A DNA stretch of 64,000 bases, taken from positions 1,178,001-1,242,000 of the forward strand of contig MQVO02000001.1 of the NCBI GenBank assembly GCA_001986395.2. Reading direction: 5' to 3'. Source of the stretch: Irpex lacteus. Lineage: Eukaryota > Basidiomycota > Agaricomycetes > Polyporales > Irpicaceae. This document shows, piece after piece, positions 47,653 to 59,927 of the stretch (position 1 is its first letter; each line of letters begins with the position of its first letter). The notes under the pieces were generated by a model. The model was not told where the DNA came from, did not search any database, and saw only the letters and a program-made list of their open reading frames with translations. A program made the position numbers and the translations under genes.

Positions 47653-48631
47653 CTAAAAGCCGAAGAGTCCTGGCTTTTTGTTCAAAGTGTAGCTGGTGGT
47701 GCCGCCTGCAACAACTCGTAGACCCTTCCCTGGAGCCTGCTCCTCCAGCTTCTCATTCCACCATTCGATGCGTTTAGCAGTGTTCAAGTCGCTCTTGTCA
47801 AGTGCAGGCAAATTGAGGTAAGCCGAGCCTTGTTCCGAAGGAATAGTCCATGCCGACAGGATGTTGGCTTCCCTTGGAGTCCGCACTTTGTTCAAGCTGA
47901 TATGTCTATTAAGCTTGATGGTAGCGGATGTGAGAGCCGATACACTTACATATCTTGGGCCTCAAATAGTTCCGCAGTGTTGTTGCCTTGGCAAATGTAT
48001 AATTGGGTCGTCAGCCTCTCATGTATAGAATCGCGGGCGGAGAGCATCATGTGAATATGCGCAACTCTGAGTGCGTTGCGGCGGCCATATCGGGCAGGCG
48101 CAATAGTGAGTACTTCTGCGTTACCGTTCGCGTCGGTGGTTACTTTGCCTCGGAGACCGTAGCTACGGTAGTAGTACTCCCCACTAGCGTCTGCCTGCCA
48201 CCAGTTGAGTTCGGCGTTGGCGAGTGGCTCCCCTTTGTGGTCTCGTACAGAAACCGTAACGAGGAACGGCGGAGATCCTGCCAATGCACTATTATGTCAA
48301 TTATTCGACTATCCATGCCTGCGGCATTCGTACCTGCCAACTCCTCAACCGTGGCCATTACTGCCTTCCCGGGTTCCAGCTGTCGAGAGGGCGGGTTAAT
48401 AACGTATAATGGTCCTGTAGGTGACAGCATATCAATATCACGATACAAATAATATGGGAAGGAAAACTTACCTTCCATGTCAGCCCTAGGGTTGCGTCTT
48501 CCTTGTTGCCACGACCAAGTCAACGGGTTTTCGGCGATGAAGGTGATCCATAAGGTACGCAAGACAGACAAGACTCTGAGGAGCCAATGCACTGGGAAGG
48601 ATGGAGCGAACTCATGCTGAGAAGAGGACAT
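47653..48631 (-). CDS. Intradiol ring-cleavage dioxygenase
   Basis: Non-haem iron(III) enzyme family that opens catechol-type rings between the hydroxyls. The start is MSSSQHEFAPSFPVHWLLRV. A candidate first metal tyrosine is in PLYVINPPSR. The core is VSVRDHKGEPLANAELNWWQ and DASGEYYYRSYGLRGKVT, then EVLTIAPARYG and RVAHIHMMLSARD. The AHIH pair gives the two histidine ligands. It ends LRVVAGGTTSYTLNKKPGLF at 47653. About five exons join well. It lies beside the intact O-methyltransferase at 49.5 kb, and both act on phenolics; a link to lignin-fragment turnover is plausible but inferred. Confidence 0.85.
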
Positions 48632-49530
48632 AGTGTGTGAGTAGTGAGCAACGTCGCAGACGGGACTGTGGCTTGGATGACCAGCCTCGTGAGCGACGGT
48701 ATTTAAGTAGTAGGGGCACTATTGAGTTGCATACGTATAGCGCATTACGTTGATGGATATTATTATCATATAGCCGACGTAGATGCATGGGAATTGCTTG
48801 CCTTGATGCGTTTAGCGGCCGGTAGAGTGGGCCTTCTGAATACATAGAGATGGGGCCCAGTTGACAGTTCTCAATGCATTACTCAGCTCACGGTGGGCGA
48901 GTATCGCACTGAGTGATATTCAGTACGTCAGATTGGGGATTAATATTTCTCTGTGCTGCCTATGCCATAGTCAGCATATGATGGTTTGACTGTGAGAGCA
49001 TTAGTCGACAAATCCTCACCGGCAGCCCCACCCACCGTGCTCGCCATGCCCGCCATGCATGTCCAGCGTTGCCACAGGCCGCGCGATACCCCGGGCCCAT
49101 GCGTAACCTGCGCCGTGGACAAATCAGCACTTAGGCAGCATCAGTATTCCTAACTATCGCAAATCAATACTTAGGAATCATTATTGTTAGCTGGTCTCAT
49201 ACCTGCATATACTCACATTTCGGCGGTCTCGCCGACGAGTTCTCTTGAGCGCCATCGCTAAGCTCACCAACATCCAAGCGGTTCGCCGCGCGAAGATGCA
49301 AGCGACTAACTCAGTTACTTACATAGAGTTCAACGTTCAACGTTCAAAGATCGATCAACGCCACCATTTCGCTACCTTCCATATATGTAGGCTCGGCCAA
49401 GATTACGTCCACCCCGAATGGACAGCTTCTGTGACCAGTACTTATATCGAGAGATATCTGTTTGTCCACGAGGTAATAATTCACGGTCAAATTTGACGGT
49501 TGGTAATGCTTACGTACTATATACTACGGT
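48632..49530. other. Upstream interval of the dioxygenase, no gene seen
   Basis: About 0.9 kb, mostly short frames. A short tandem GTTCAAC-type repeat (three copies) occurs near 49325-49345. Confidence 0.4.
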
Positions 49531-51369
49531 TCACGCTGGTACGCCAATAACCTTCGAACTCTGCGACTGGAATCCTCTATTGACATAGACCCTCTCCAAC
49601 TTCCACCCACTCGCCTCAAACAGCTTATCGTATTGCATGACCGTCCGCTCACTCCCATTCAGAGACGTGAGCATCTGCATATCAGCGAGGTACGCCATGA
49701 TGTTTGCTTCGCCCTTGTTCGCCAACAGAGGCGCAGGAGGGAGAGTAACTTCTGCACCTGGAATCGCCTTGAGGTACTCTGCATCTGGTGAGGCATAAGA
49801 GATAATGTTGTCGTTGACGACAAGGATTGTTTGTGGACCCGCTGCGGCACGAAGGTTCTTCAAAATGTCGATGCAGTACTTGTCGGACCAATCGTGCAAG
49901 ATCATGCGGAGGAAGAAAACAGCGGGATCATGGACAGGCTGGGGTTTCAAGAAGTCGTACGCTGCAGAGTTCTGTTAGTCAAACTCTCAGAAGAGATGTA
50001 AAGAAGTGACCTTGTAGTTGCACCCTGCCAGAGGTAATGGCTTCGGGCATGTTAGAGCTCCAGTACTGGATTTAACATATCTATTAGTGTTAGGTCGGAT
50101 GATGTAATGGAGACATCTGCCCACCTGTTCCGCATCCTGGATAGCTTCCTCCCTGTCTTGCACGATAAACTTGAGTTGCTCAAACGATTGTGCAAGAACC
50201 ATTGCCTGTGAGCCGATACCACCACCGACATCGACGACCAAAGCCTCTGCAGGCAACTTCTTCCATTCAAAACCTGCACCAGAACGTTAACAGCCCATAT
50301 TTTTTCCCAAAGATAGACAGAATATAATACCTTCAAGGACTGCGACCGATGCAGCTACATTCTGCACACCCGCCATGCCAATACTCAGTAACTTCCTTCG
50401 ATAAGAGTTCTCAGGGAGTGCCTCCCACTCGAAGCTCGTCAAAGTGGTATCAAATGCCTTGTTCAACGCCGTCTTGTTCGGTTCGCCCGAGTTCGAGAAC
50501 TCAGGGTCTTCGAGAACCTCTGAGAGGTAAGCGGCGCTCTTGAAGCCGGTGTCTGTCCTATCTCATAGAAAACCAGAGTCAGCGGCAGGTAAAAGGCATA
50601 AGTTTGAACACTCACACATGTTCCAAGAGCGCAGCAATGCCAAACGTATTGTCGTGCTTGCCCTCGGGACTAACTATGGGTCAATCTCTACTTCATTGGA
50701 CCAAGAAATCGACGACTTACTTTGACAGAATATCCCTTACATCCTTCCTTGTGTCCAACACCGACGACAACCGATTGTTGGCAAAAACGTCCGGAGCGAC
50801 TTCCCTGAAAATGTGCTTCGTCGCCAGGACGCGCAACACGCGGGCGAGCTTTCCCGAGTTGACGTTCGTAAAGGCTGCGATGTCGTTAACATGTAGTCCC
50901 TGTTTATTCAAGAGAGGTATCAGTATGGTAGGACATTCTCTGCCACTGGCAGGGTGAACGACATACCTTTGGGCCAGCTTCACGCAAGATCTCTGGGACA
51001 TGTAGCTGGATAGCTGCACGCAGACAAGAAGAGACATGAAACTGAGTGAATCGTCAGTAAGCCAGAACTGTACGTGTACAAAAAGAGATGATGACTGACC
51101 TGGAACGCCTGACCGATCATACCTACAGGTGGAGGGCGGACAGCAGCAATGAGCTGAGCGGCCGCGGCGACGATGACCGTGCCTTCCTCAATGACATCCG
51201 GTGCCATACGAGGTGCCTCGGTCTGAGGTGAGAACGGTGTGTCGAGGGAAGGGTACGTCTGGCCGCGCTGGACACAGAGAGCCTCAATCTTGTCCACGGA
51301 GGACTTGATGAGGTCGGAAAGGGCTCGGAGCTCTGCGACTGGAGTCTGAGTAGTCGATACTGCAGCCAT
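49531..51369 (-). CDS. SAM-dependent O-methyltransferase (intact paralogue)
   Basis: Class I SAM-dependent methyltransferase of the fungal O-methyltransferase (PF00891-like) family. The start is MAAVSTTQTPVAELRALSDL. The winged-helix part reads LHVNDIAAFTNVNSGKLARV, LRVLATKHIFREVAPDV and NNRLSSVLDTRKDVRDILSK. Then LTSFEWEALPENSYRRKLLS leads to the SAM site VVDVGGGIGSQAMVLAQSFE, the catalytic stretch MILHDWSDKYCIDILKNLRA, and the end MAYLADMQMLTSLNGSERTV with SGWKLERVYVNRGFQSQSSK. All motifs are intact through about eight exons. It is the close living relative of the pseudogene at 24189-26006; their exon structures match. A TATATAA box lies about 83 bp upstream of the ATG. Substrate unknown. 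Confidence 0.9.
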
Positions 51370-51451
51370 CGTCGGTTGGGAATGTGCGGTGGTGCGTGGT
51401 ACTTGGAGTGAATGATAGGTTAGTGTTTGTGATACGCGAAGATGGTTGGGC

Positions 51452-51458
51452 TTATATA
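51452..51458 (-). promoter_or_regulatory. TATA box of the O-methyltransferase gene
   Basis: The minus strand reads TATATAA about 83 bp before the start codon at 51369. The decayed paralogue keeps the same element near its start (26053-26059, about 47 bp upstream). Confidence 0.6.
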
Positions 51459-52187
51459 GTGGGACTGAATGAGGACCTTTTGGCGACTCGGAGCTTTTGT
51501 CTCGACATGCAACTCACAAACTCTGCCGAAGAGAGTACGTACGTCTTGTCTCCCGTTGGAGTGTCCTCTGTCACCAAGCTGACCATGTTATCGACTACCG
51601 GGCCCGTTAGCTGTCAACCTTCCACTCCAGCAGGTCCATGAAGCTCCTTGAACTTGAGAGAACCGTGGAGAACCTTCATGTATGTTCTTTAGCATCTGAA
51701 GTATGTTCAGTCGTTTGCACTAACGAAAACAGGCCACCGATGCCCATGCTACGACAGGGATCCTGAATTTGCCAAAAGTGAGCTGATGTCAATGTCAGTA
51801 TCCCTTAGTTATCCCTTAGTTCGCCAACGTTGTACGCCGGTAGTTCATCGACAGCCTGGCACCCGTGGTAAGCTGAAACAACGTCGACGTCCACCTCCTA
51901 TACACCTACCACCTCCAAGACCTTCCATCGAACCTTCTCGAACCTTCTTCCGATCTGCATGCACGAACGACCAACCACCCCCACGCATCTACACCCAAGC
52001 CTGTGAAAGAGCGCGGTATAGTCAATCAACTAGATGAACGGTGAAGAGAAATATACAAGATTGGAAGTCATATTATGGTAATTAGATGTAGAATATGTAG
52101 AGTTGGACTTGTTCAGGTATAAGGGATGTTGTCCAGGCAGAGGCCCGGTGTGCGACTGGCATAGATGAAGGCGGCGAAGGTAGCCAT
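51459..52187. other. Intergenic, no gene seen
   Basis: Short frames only; the 3' end of the SWIM-RING gene begins at 52188. A small duplication TATCCCTTAGT occurs near 51796-51818. Confidence 0.4.
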
Positions 52188-54456
52188 CTAGAAGTCCATA
52201 TAGCGGTGATACCCCATATGCCTCTGCCCCTGCCTTGGTCCGTGATAATCTACACACCACATACCGCTCGTCAGCATTTCAAATTTTACATGAAGTAGGT
52301 GAATGCGCACAAGTACTCGTATCCCTTACGGGACTCAACCCCGCGACATTGGCCAAGTTCAAGTACGGCTCTCCGTAGGGTGCGCCGACGCCCCCGTTGT
52401 GACCTCGCAGACCAGCGTTGGCGGGCGTGACGGGCCACTTTGCGCGGCAGAACGGGCAGGTGATGTCTGCGCCTTTCGTCTTGGCCCCTATAGACCACAG
52501 AGCAACATAACACAATACAAAGCAACGTCAATCAGCGACATTGTAGATGAGGAGGATGATAGAAAAGAAAGAGAAGCAACTCAACGTACATTCGCCAAAA
52601 CACTCCTTATGCAGCCCATTCCCACACTTCTCACAGAAAGTCAACGTTCCCTCCCTTACACCAAACATATCCTCATAACAGATCGGACATTCCGTCCCTT
52701 CCTCGATCTCCCTACGCTTGCCTGCAGCGGCTGGAGGCGCCTTACCGGAAGCCTGGGCGTAAGCTTGCTGGAGGCGGGGGTTGGAGACGTCGTTAGGGGC
52801 GAGGGGGGCATTGGCGAAGATTTCTTGTAGTTCGGTTGAGAGGAGGGCTTTTTGATACCATACGTGGGATTCGAAGGGGACTTGGAGGACTAGGAGAGGA
52901 GGAGGGTTAGTGGTTGTTGAGTATGATTTGAATGGGGGCGTACCTTTAGCGAAGATGAAGAGCTGAAGGTTAGGAGAATGAATTAGTCCATGTGAACGCA
53001 TGCTCAAAAACAGGTAGGACTTACGATATGTTTGCAATGATTGCCCTTCAACGCATCCGGACCTACGAAAGACAACATTCCAAACACGTCAGCGCCCTTC
53101 GCCCCTATAGCCAACACCAAAGAAGAAAGGAAGAGAGCCCACTCACAATTACAACTCGGCACCTTCTGAATCGTAACCGTATACACATTCCCCGTCGACC
53201 CCAACACCTGAAACTCCTCCCTCATCTCGCCCTCCCTATCCACCCTCTTCCTATCTACCATAAAGAACCGCTGCGTCGTGACGCGTTCGAGACGCTCACG
53301 GGTGACGTTCGGGCATTTCTTCTTCATGATTGCCAGCCGCTTTTCAGGCTTTGGCTTTGGTTGTCTGGGGGCGCGAGGCTGGGTTGTCGGGGCGCGAGGT
53401 TGGGAGGATGTGCTTTGAGTTGGTGCAACTTGAGTGGGTATGGCTTGAGTGGGCACTGGTTGAGTAGGTGCAGGTTGTAATGCTTTGCCTTTGCCCTTGC
53501 CCTTGCCTTTGGATTGGGATGAGGAGGGCACTGGTGCAGGCGGCGGAACAGCGTTGTGAGCCGCTAGGGGAGCGTTGGCTGGCTTGGAGGGGCCAGGGAC
53601 GGGAGCCGCGGGAGTGTATGCAGGTACGGGATTTGGACGAGGAACAGGCGACCCAGCCACAGGTGGGACAGCAACGACGCAAACGTTGTTAGAGTGTGGT
53701 GGACCTGCCGGAGGTTGGGGTACAGCGTTCGTTACGGGGCCTGGGTATGGACGCGGTGTCCTTGGAGGTTTCGCAACAACGACGGGTGAATTTTGAATGT
53801 GAGTGGGGTACGAGTGAGAAGCAACTTGAGATGATGGTCCTGCAACAGGTCCAGTGGGAGGTGGCGGGGGTCGAACATCGTCCGGTTCCTGCGTCCTTCG
53901 TTGCCGCTTTGCAGGCGGTCGTCTGGTGGTTGGTACGTCTACGAACTCAATAGTCGGTTCTTGCTGGAGCCGTTTCGGAACTGGCCTATTCGAACCGGTG
54001 GGTGGAGTATCCAAAATAACTATACTGGGGTCGTGTTGCAATGGTCTGACAGTGCGTTGTGGGGGCGGGTCGTCCAAGAATTCTATGCTCGGCTCCCTCT
54101 GGAGTGGCCGAGCACGAGAAGAAGGCTGAGTGGACTGAGAGGAAGGTGGTGTGTCGTCGTCGTCGTCCAAGATAATGATGCTCGCTTCTTTCTTAACAGG
54201 TGAGGTGCGGTGCGGTTCAGGAGGCCTCACTGCTGCATTGAAGTCAGCTGGCGGTCTTGGTTCGACTGGTGGAGTTTGACGTTCATCTCCAGGAAGTAAT
54301 TATTTCACAGACAAGGGGCGTACCATAACCAGCATATCCAAGCCCGTATTCCTGAGGATATCCACCGAGAACGACGTTGGACGGATAACTCGGTCCTGTG
54401 TTCCTCGAAGCCCCAGTCAAGCCGGTGAACCAGTCGTCCGGATTTCTACGCTTCAT
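52188..54456 (-). CDS. SWIM-RING zinc-finger protein with four SUMO-interaction-like motifs
   Basis: Probable E3 ubiquitin ligase. The start is MKRRNPDDWFTGLTGASRNT and the end is YHGPRQGQRHMGYHRYMDF. After residue about 60, four short hydrophobic-acidic motifs occur within about 85 residues (53931-54188): EASIIILDDDDD, EPSIEFLDDPP, DPSIVILDTPP and EPTIEFVDVP. Each has the shape of a SUMO-interaction motif. A long proline/alanine- and lysine-rich linker follows (KGKGKGKALQPAPTQPVPTQ). The SWIM zinc finger is VYTVTIQKVPSCNC with NHCKHI across introns. The RING is ECPICYEDMFGVREGTLTF, CEKCGNGLHKECF and DITCPFCRAKWP. SWIM plus RING pairs occur in MEKK1 and ZSWIM2. A SUMO-targeted ubiquitin ligase role is my inference. 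The protein is intact. Confidence 0.85.
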
Positions 54457-55165
54457 AACTCATGCACAAAGCACGAGCCAAGATTTCTGAGAAATACAAG
54501 CAGAGTTGTGGATGTCTATGAACCAGCGTAAGCGAGCAGCCAGTCACGGTCGCGACTCAAACTTTCGCGTTAAGGTTAAGGTTAAGGTTAAGAATCGCGT
54601 CGGAACGTCAGAACGTGACTGCTAAGTACCACTCAATCCACAAGGCGGGAAGGCCATGTATCATAAGTACCTCACAAAGTACTCTCAAGTACTCTAAAGT
54701 TATCCTTCTGTAGCTACTACACTAAAATTTACTAAACGAAGTAAGATAAATATGCTGCCAGCTCTCAGCCCCGCAGGATCCGCCCAGAGAGTATTTAATC
54801 ATGAGTTACGATTGTCAGCTTTTTGTTGTCTGGTCCATTGACCAGTAGGTAATCTTCAGGGAATAGTAGAATATTTGCTCTGATTGCTGCGTGATGGCAG
54901 GCTGTGATACACTCTGCCAGGGGGACCCAAGGACATCATGGCGCCGGGACACGCGCTAACGTCTCGTGCTCAGCCACAAACTGCCCGTTTAGGCGTCGGA
55001 GTCTAATCATGACGATCCCGATATGATCGTCCTTTGTCTGACGTCCCAAAAGGGCAGTTAGCTGAGTCTGAGTTCGAACCACCATCAAAGGCCAGCACCC
55101 GGCAAATTATAAGATCGCGCCGGCCACCCGTAAGTGCCTCTTTCAGCTACCGCTATCACTCAGTC
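54457..55165. other. Divergent interval of SWIM-RING and FunK1 genes
   Basis: About 0.7 kb between two divergent starts. It contains the TTAAGG tandem run listed separately and AGTACTC-like short repeats at about 54668-54700. No gene is seen. Confidence 0.45.
54570..54592. repeat. Tandem TTAAGG hexamer, about four copies
   Basis: Three full TTAAGG units and one partial unit in direct repeat, flanked by short GCG-containing complementary ends (CGCG before, CGCG after). It differs from the canonical telomere repeat TTAGGG by one base. It sits in a promoter interval. Confidence 0.75.
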
Positions 55166-58100
55166 ATGGATTCCCGCAGACCTGACAGTACTCCTCTCCA
55201 GTACGACGCCGCTCTGGCTGGCAATAGCAGACATCGTACAACGATTCTTACGAACGCAGAGGTCCAGATTCAGCTCGCGCAAGGCATGAAGTGTCGATGG
55301 ATCGGCCCTGTTCCCGTGAGGGAGCTTATGGCTGAACTTATGCCAATCGACGACGAGAAACTTGAAGAGTACAGCCGGAGGCGCGACGACGTCAAGTTCA
55401 AATCTTTGAAGTCCGAGAACCAGAAGCGTACCAAGAAGGATGCTGATAAGCCGAAGGAAGTTGAAAAGGACTTGTACACGCGTTTTGTGAGTATCTCTAT
55501 TTACTATCTTGCGGCTTGGGTTCGAATGACAGCCACACAATAGTCGGATGCAATACAACAACACGATCTCTCACCTTGCATGCCCTTCTTCATATCCGCC
55601 GACAAGAAGAAGACGAACAAGGATTTTCGTCCCGACGGAGGCTTGGAGAGGAAGAAGAAGGATGAAGAAGATGAGGACGAGGAGGAAGAGGAGGAAGAGG
55701 ACGAGGAGGAGGCGAAGAAGAAGAAGGAAGAGCAAGAGGCGGAGGAGAAGGAGCTTCATCTAGTGCAGGCTACCCATCGGTATGCCACTCGCAGCAAGAC
55801 TGCAGGAGCGTTGTCGACGACGGCATCCAAAGCGAACACCGCTGTTCTTCCTCCCAAGAAGGCCGAAGTCAGCGGGCCACGGCCTTTTAACTGGTGCCTT
55901 GATACCCTCGTCGTAGAATTCAAGGCCGTAGACTCAGACGACCCGTTCCTCTCCGAAACTTTGCTCAAGAAACAACTTGCAAAGGTCACCACCAAGGCAA
56001 AACCTACAACAGGTACCGCCAAGACAGTCTGTTTCGAGAAGTCCAGTACCGCCGCACGCAAGATTCGTGGGCAACTCGCCCTCTACGCTCGCGAGATGTT
56101 CAACCATCAGCAACGCACTCACATCTTTCAGCTTCTGGTGGCCGGAGACATCGCTCGAATCATCTACTTCGATCATGCCGGAGCCATTGTCAGCGAGAGA
56201 ATCGACTACGTCAAGGATGGAGGCACTCTCGGGGAGTTCTTCTGGCGATTCAATCATATGACGGACAAGGCGAGAGGGGTGGATTTGACGGCGATGGCAG
56301 CGAAGCCGGCCGATAAGGAGATGTTCACTTCTGTCGTGAAAGAGCTAGTGGCGAACATGGAGAACCCATCTCACCCGCAACGCAGCATACCTGATGCCAG
56401 ACTCACACTAGATCCTCGCTACCCCGTCTATAAGATGTCCGTGCACGAGGGAGTGCCTCGTACGGAGGGCACTAAGGACGGGAGTGAACTCCTCGAGACG
56501 GAGTCGTCGAATCTCGCGACAATGGAGCTCTTGGTTCAGCGCCCTATCTTCGACGCTCCCTCGCCTATTGGTCGCGCCACGCGAGGTTATATCGCAGTCC
56601 CTGCTACTACCAAGAAGGCTGTTACCGACAAACAGGAATTAGACAGCGCCCACAGCGCGAACGCCGAAGAGCTACCCGCGACTCTATTTTTGAAGGATAC
56701 CTGGCGCGTAGATCATGCTCTGCTGAAAGCTGAGAGTGAGGTATACAGGCTTCTGGAGAAATACGGGGTGGAGCGCATTCCGCGATTAGTCTGCGGCGGG
56801 GACGTGAGAGATGCGGATGGGCAGGTGCAGAGGACGATCGGCGCAGAATGGGCTGAGCGGCTTCGGCGGAACCTAGGGCTTGTGTTCGCTGATCTCAGAA
56901 CACATCTGCATCATCGATTAGTCCAGAGACTCGCCTACCCCATAGAGTCTGCGAAAACATCAGAGGAGATGGTGCGAGCGTTCTATGACGTATTAGGAGG
57001 TAAGTGTTCGATGCCGTCGTCTTTGGCAGCCGATTCTCAACGATTTCGCTACCAGTCATCGAAGAAGCATATGAGAAGACGCCAACAAAGGTCCTTCACA
57101 GGGATGTAAGCATCGGGAATGTGATGCTCGGTGACAAGAAGGGAAAGAAAGTGGGCATACTGGCAGACTGGGATCATGCATCGGAGACGAAGCCAGAGGG
57201 AAAATACGAACATCAGCTGTTCCGCACCGTGTGTGACCTTCATTGACGGCATAATGAGAATTTGCTGACATCACGGTTCTAGGGAACATGGCCATTCATG
57301 TCGATTGCGTTACTCAAGGACCCAAGCAAGGCCCATGAGATTTTGGACGACTTGGAGGCCCTCTTTTGGACGTTGCTTTACGCAGCCCTTAATCGATTCG
57401 AGCATACAAGTTCCTTCAACATGTCCATATTCAACGACCATGACTTCGAGGTGGTCAACGGGATTCCTACCGGTCGGATCGTGGGTGGGAAGAAGAAAAA
57501 GGATGCCCTTGACGATATTTCAGTCACAGTGGAGTTCACCAGTCAACCGCTACAAAGTCTAATCACGACACTATCAGAGGCATTGAGCGAATACTATCAG
57601 TATCGCAGAGCCGCTAACGCGCGCAAAAAGGTGGCCGACAAAAACCCCAACAACGCCGCTGCAAAGAGGAGCTACGATGCTGCGCTCAAGCAACTAAACG
57701 AGCGACATGCAACGCTCAGCAAACCATCTTACTGGCGCGAGTTGTTCAAGGAGGAGTTGGAAAAGAAGGATGCCTGGCCTCAATGCGAAGCTGCGCCGAT
57801 GGTGCTATATCCTCCACGGACAGAGGAGCAAGGTTTCAGGCTATTTGAGGCTAGCATTGCCACCAGCGCCGCGATGTTCGGTCCAAACGCCCCTACCAAC
57901 ACCACTACCCCCACCTCCAATCACCCGGTCGAAGAGGCAGTGGGAAATCCAGGAGACGATGTTTTGTCATGCGATGAAGGTAACGAAGGTGATCAGGACG
58001 AAATACTCGATGCCACTTTTGTCCCTCTCCCCGAAGCTGGCACAGTCGTTGGTACGCCCGACATCTACCCTTCCCCTACCACCACTCCGTCGCATCAGTT

Positions 58101-58362
58101 ACAGCTTACTACCGCATACTCGTTTGAGTCCGATTCTTCCGAGGAAGAAGGCCCCGCGTCTCCTTCCAGAAAGCGCACACACGAGGATTTAGATGTCGCC
58201 ATAGGAGGCCCCTTATTGAAGCGTTACAGGTCGGAAGGCCTGCCTCGACTTACGCATCCTCCTCCTGCTCCGCTGCAACCCATAGTGAGTCGCCGTAGCA
58301 GGCAACCGCGTGCCTTTACAAGCGGAGAGGTTCATGGCAACGTCCCCAGCCGTAGCAAGTAA
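55166..58362 (+). CDS. Fungal-type protein kinase (FunK1)
   Basis: Member of the basidiomycete-expanded FunK1 kinase family. The first ATG is MDSRRPDSTPLQYDAALAGN. Exon 1 ends LYTRF; exon 2 contains a very acidic insertion of lysine and glutamate (55655-55750) before TRSKTAGALSTTASKANTAV. The central region has ELMPID and FVGGVPRTEGTKDG-like sequence, then the kinase core: ESEVYRLLEKYGVERIPRL, an HRD motif in VLHRDVSIGNVMLGDKKGKK and an altered DFG in VGILADWDHA, then GTWPFMSIALLKDPSKAHEI with LDDLEALFWTLLYAALNRF. The C-terminus from about 57880 is disordered and holds basic patches (SRKRTHED; LKRYRSEG). Two or three introns; family function is unknown. Confidence 0.88.
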
Positions 58363-59216
58363 AGTTATTGCGCGGTTGTTGGTTTGGAGAATGATTGACT
58401 GGTAACTGTGATAGTCTGTATCAATATTTCGTCTATGGTTTGCCCACAATTGTAATGTGATTGAATCTGATTATCCCCAAATTCGTCTTATATAATATAC
58501 CTCATCAACAACTCCGATTGATATGACGACGTATGGGTTTCATTGCGACAGGGTAAGTACATATATATAGACCTAAGATGATCTACCTCGAACGATGCAA
58601 CCTATATATGAACCCGATACTTGGGCGATTCAGATCAACGCCAAATCGTGCACCCTTAGCACTGTACCGCAGGACTTCGTATGCACTTTAACCGTCGCCT
58701 TCATCTTCAGCCACTAGACCTTGACCCTGCTGATCTGGTGGCAGCGAATGAGATCGATAGAGTGCGATTTCCGCAGCTAGTTCGCGTTTCACCTTCGTAT
58801 TCCTGCCAGGGGCTTAAGCTGCTGCCAGTGGGGTACTAGTTACGCGGCAAGCCTGGTTCAACCAACCGAGACAGCTTCTGACACGGCGTTGGATTGCAAT
58901 ACGAGAATCGCTACCCGAGCATTCCATGCACCCATGGGACGACACTGGCAACAGCCTCAAGCTCTTTCGCAGATGTTGATTTTGAGTAAATATTAGAAGA
59001 ACCTTGGACAGACAGCGTAAATTCCATTCCTCCTCGCCCGCTGTGGTCCTCGAATTTCGTCCAATTGCCGAACGTCCTTCGGGTGTGGAGATCCTGTGGC
59101 CAATAATACCCTCAGGGCTTGCGGTTAGTCATCTGAATCCTGCATGTAGCATGACATTTTAAATCGTCGAACGCGCTTGCATATTGCGCCCGGTCGGTAT
59201 TAAGACTGTTCTACGA

Positions 59217-59700
59217 CCTGTGAACATTTTGCACGGCACACGTGCGGCCTGCACTATATGATCGGCAATTGTCACATAGCCCGTCATCGTCTTCGAACCC
59301 CATGAGTGAGTGTTCTATGTGTCCCTGGAGGTTCACTGTCGCCTTTGCAAACCGCACGTGTCAGTGACTCTCCTGAACGTCCTATACGGCCCGTGAACAT
59401 CCTGCGACTCACTCCTAATATAGGCACAGCTCATCCTTGATACCCATGAGTAAGTATCATATTGCCCTGAAAGGACCCAGTTGCCCATGAACATTCTGTC
59501 GCGCCTGAGTTTCTGAATTCCCGACTCCCGTCGACGCCCTGTGACCTGTGAGTGTCCTAAGACCCCTACTCGTGCTGTGCGACCCACGAGTGGCTGTCTA
59601 ATATGGTCCCGTAAAATCTGTAGGGCACCTTGTGGCCTTACGACGGGTTAGTGTCGATTCGTAATATAGTATGGCCCGCGAGTGCTCAATAGCCGTAGAT
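59217..59700. repeat. Degenerate repeat of CCYRTGAGTGWGTRT-like motif
   Basis: Related short elements recur: CCTGTGAACATT (59217), CCCATGAGTGAGTGTTC (59300), CCCGTGAACATCCTGC (59390), CCCATGAGTAAGTATC (59444), CCCATGAACATTCTG (59486), CCTGTGAGTGTCC (59545), CCCACGAGTGGCTG (59582) and CCCGCGAGTGCTC (59673). The spacing is irregular. It may be a decayed tandem array or chance similarity. Confidence 0.4.
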
Positions 59701-59927
59701 GACCTTGCGTGAACGTCTGAATTAGTGAAGTACCACGGCCCAGTAGGCTAAAGTGAAGGTAAGTAGTCGCCGACTAGGAAACGGTCAGCAGAAGGTGAGA
59801 AGAGGAGGACAGAAGATGTACTCACCTGTGCGACGCCAGCTCCGAAAGGTTGACACAAAGGTCTGTGAAGCTAGGTGACGACGAGAGCGTCAAAGACAAC
59901 GACAAGGGAAAGTAGGAAGGGGGAGAT

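Noticed and set aside
54570..54592. Idea that the TTAAGG run marks a chromosome end
   Set aside because: It is only about four units, differs from TTAGGG, and is embedded between ordinary genes.
55571..55759. Leucine-rich minus-strand frame
   Set aside because: It is the antisense of the acidic codon run in FunK1 (GAG/GAA read as CTC/TTC), hence the leucine/phenylalanine content.
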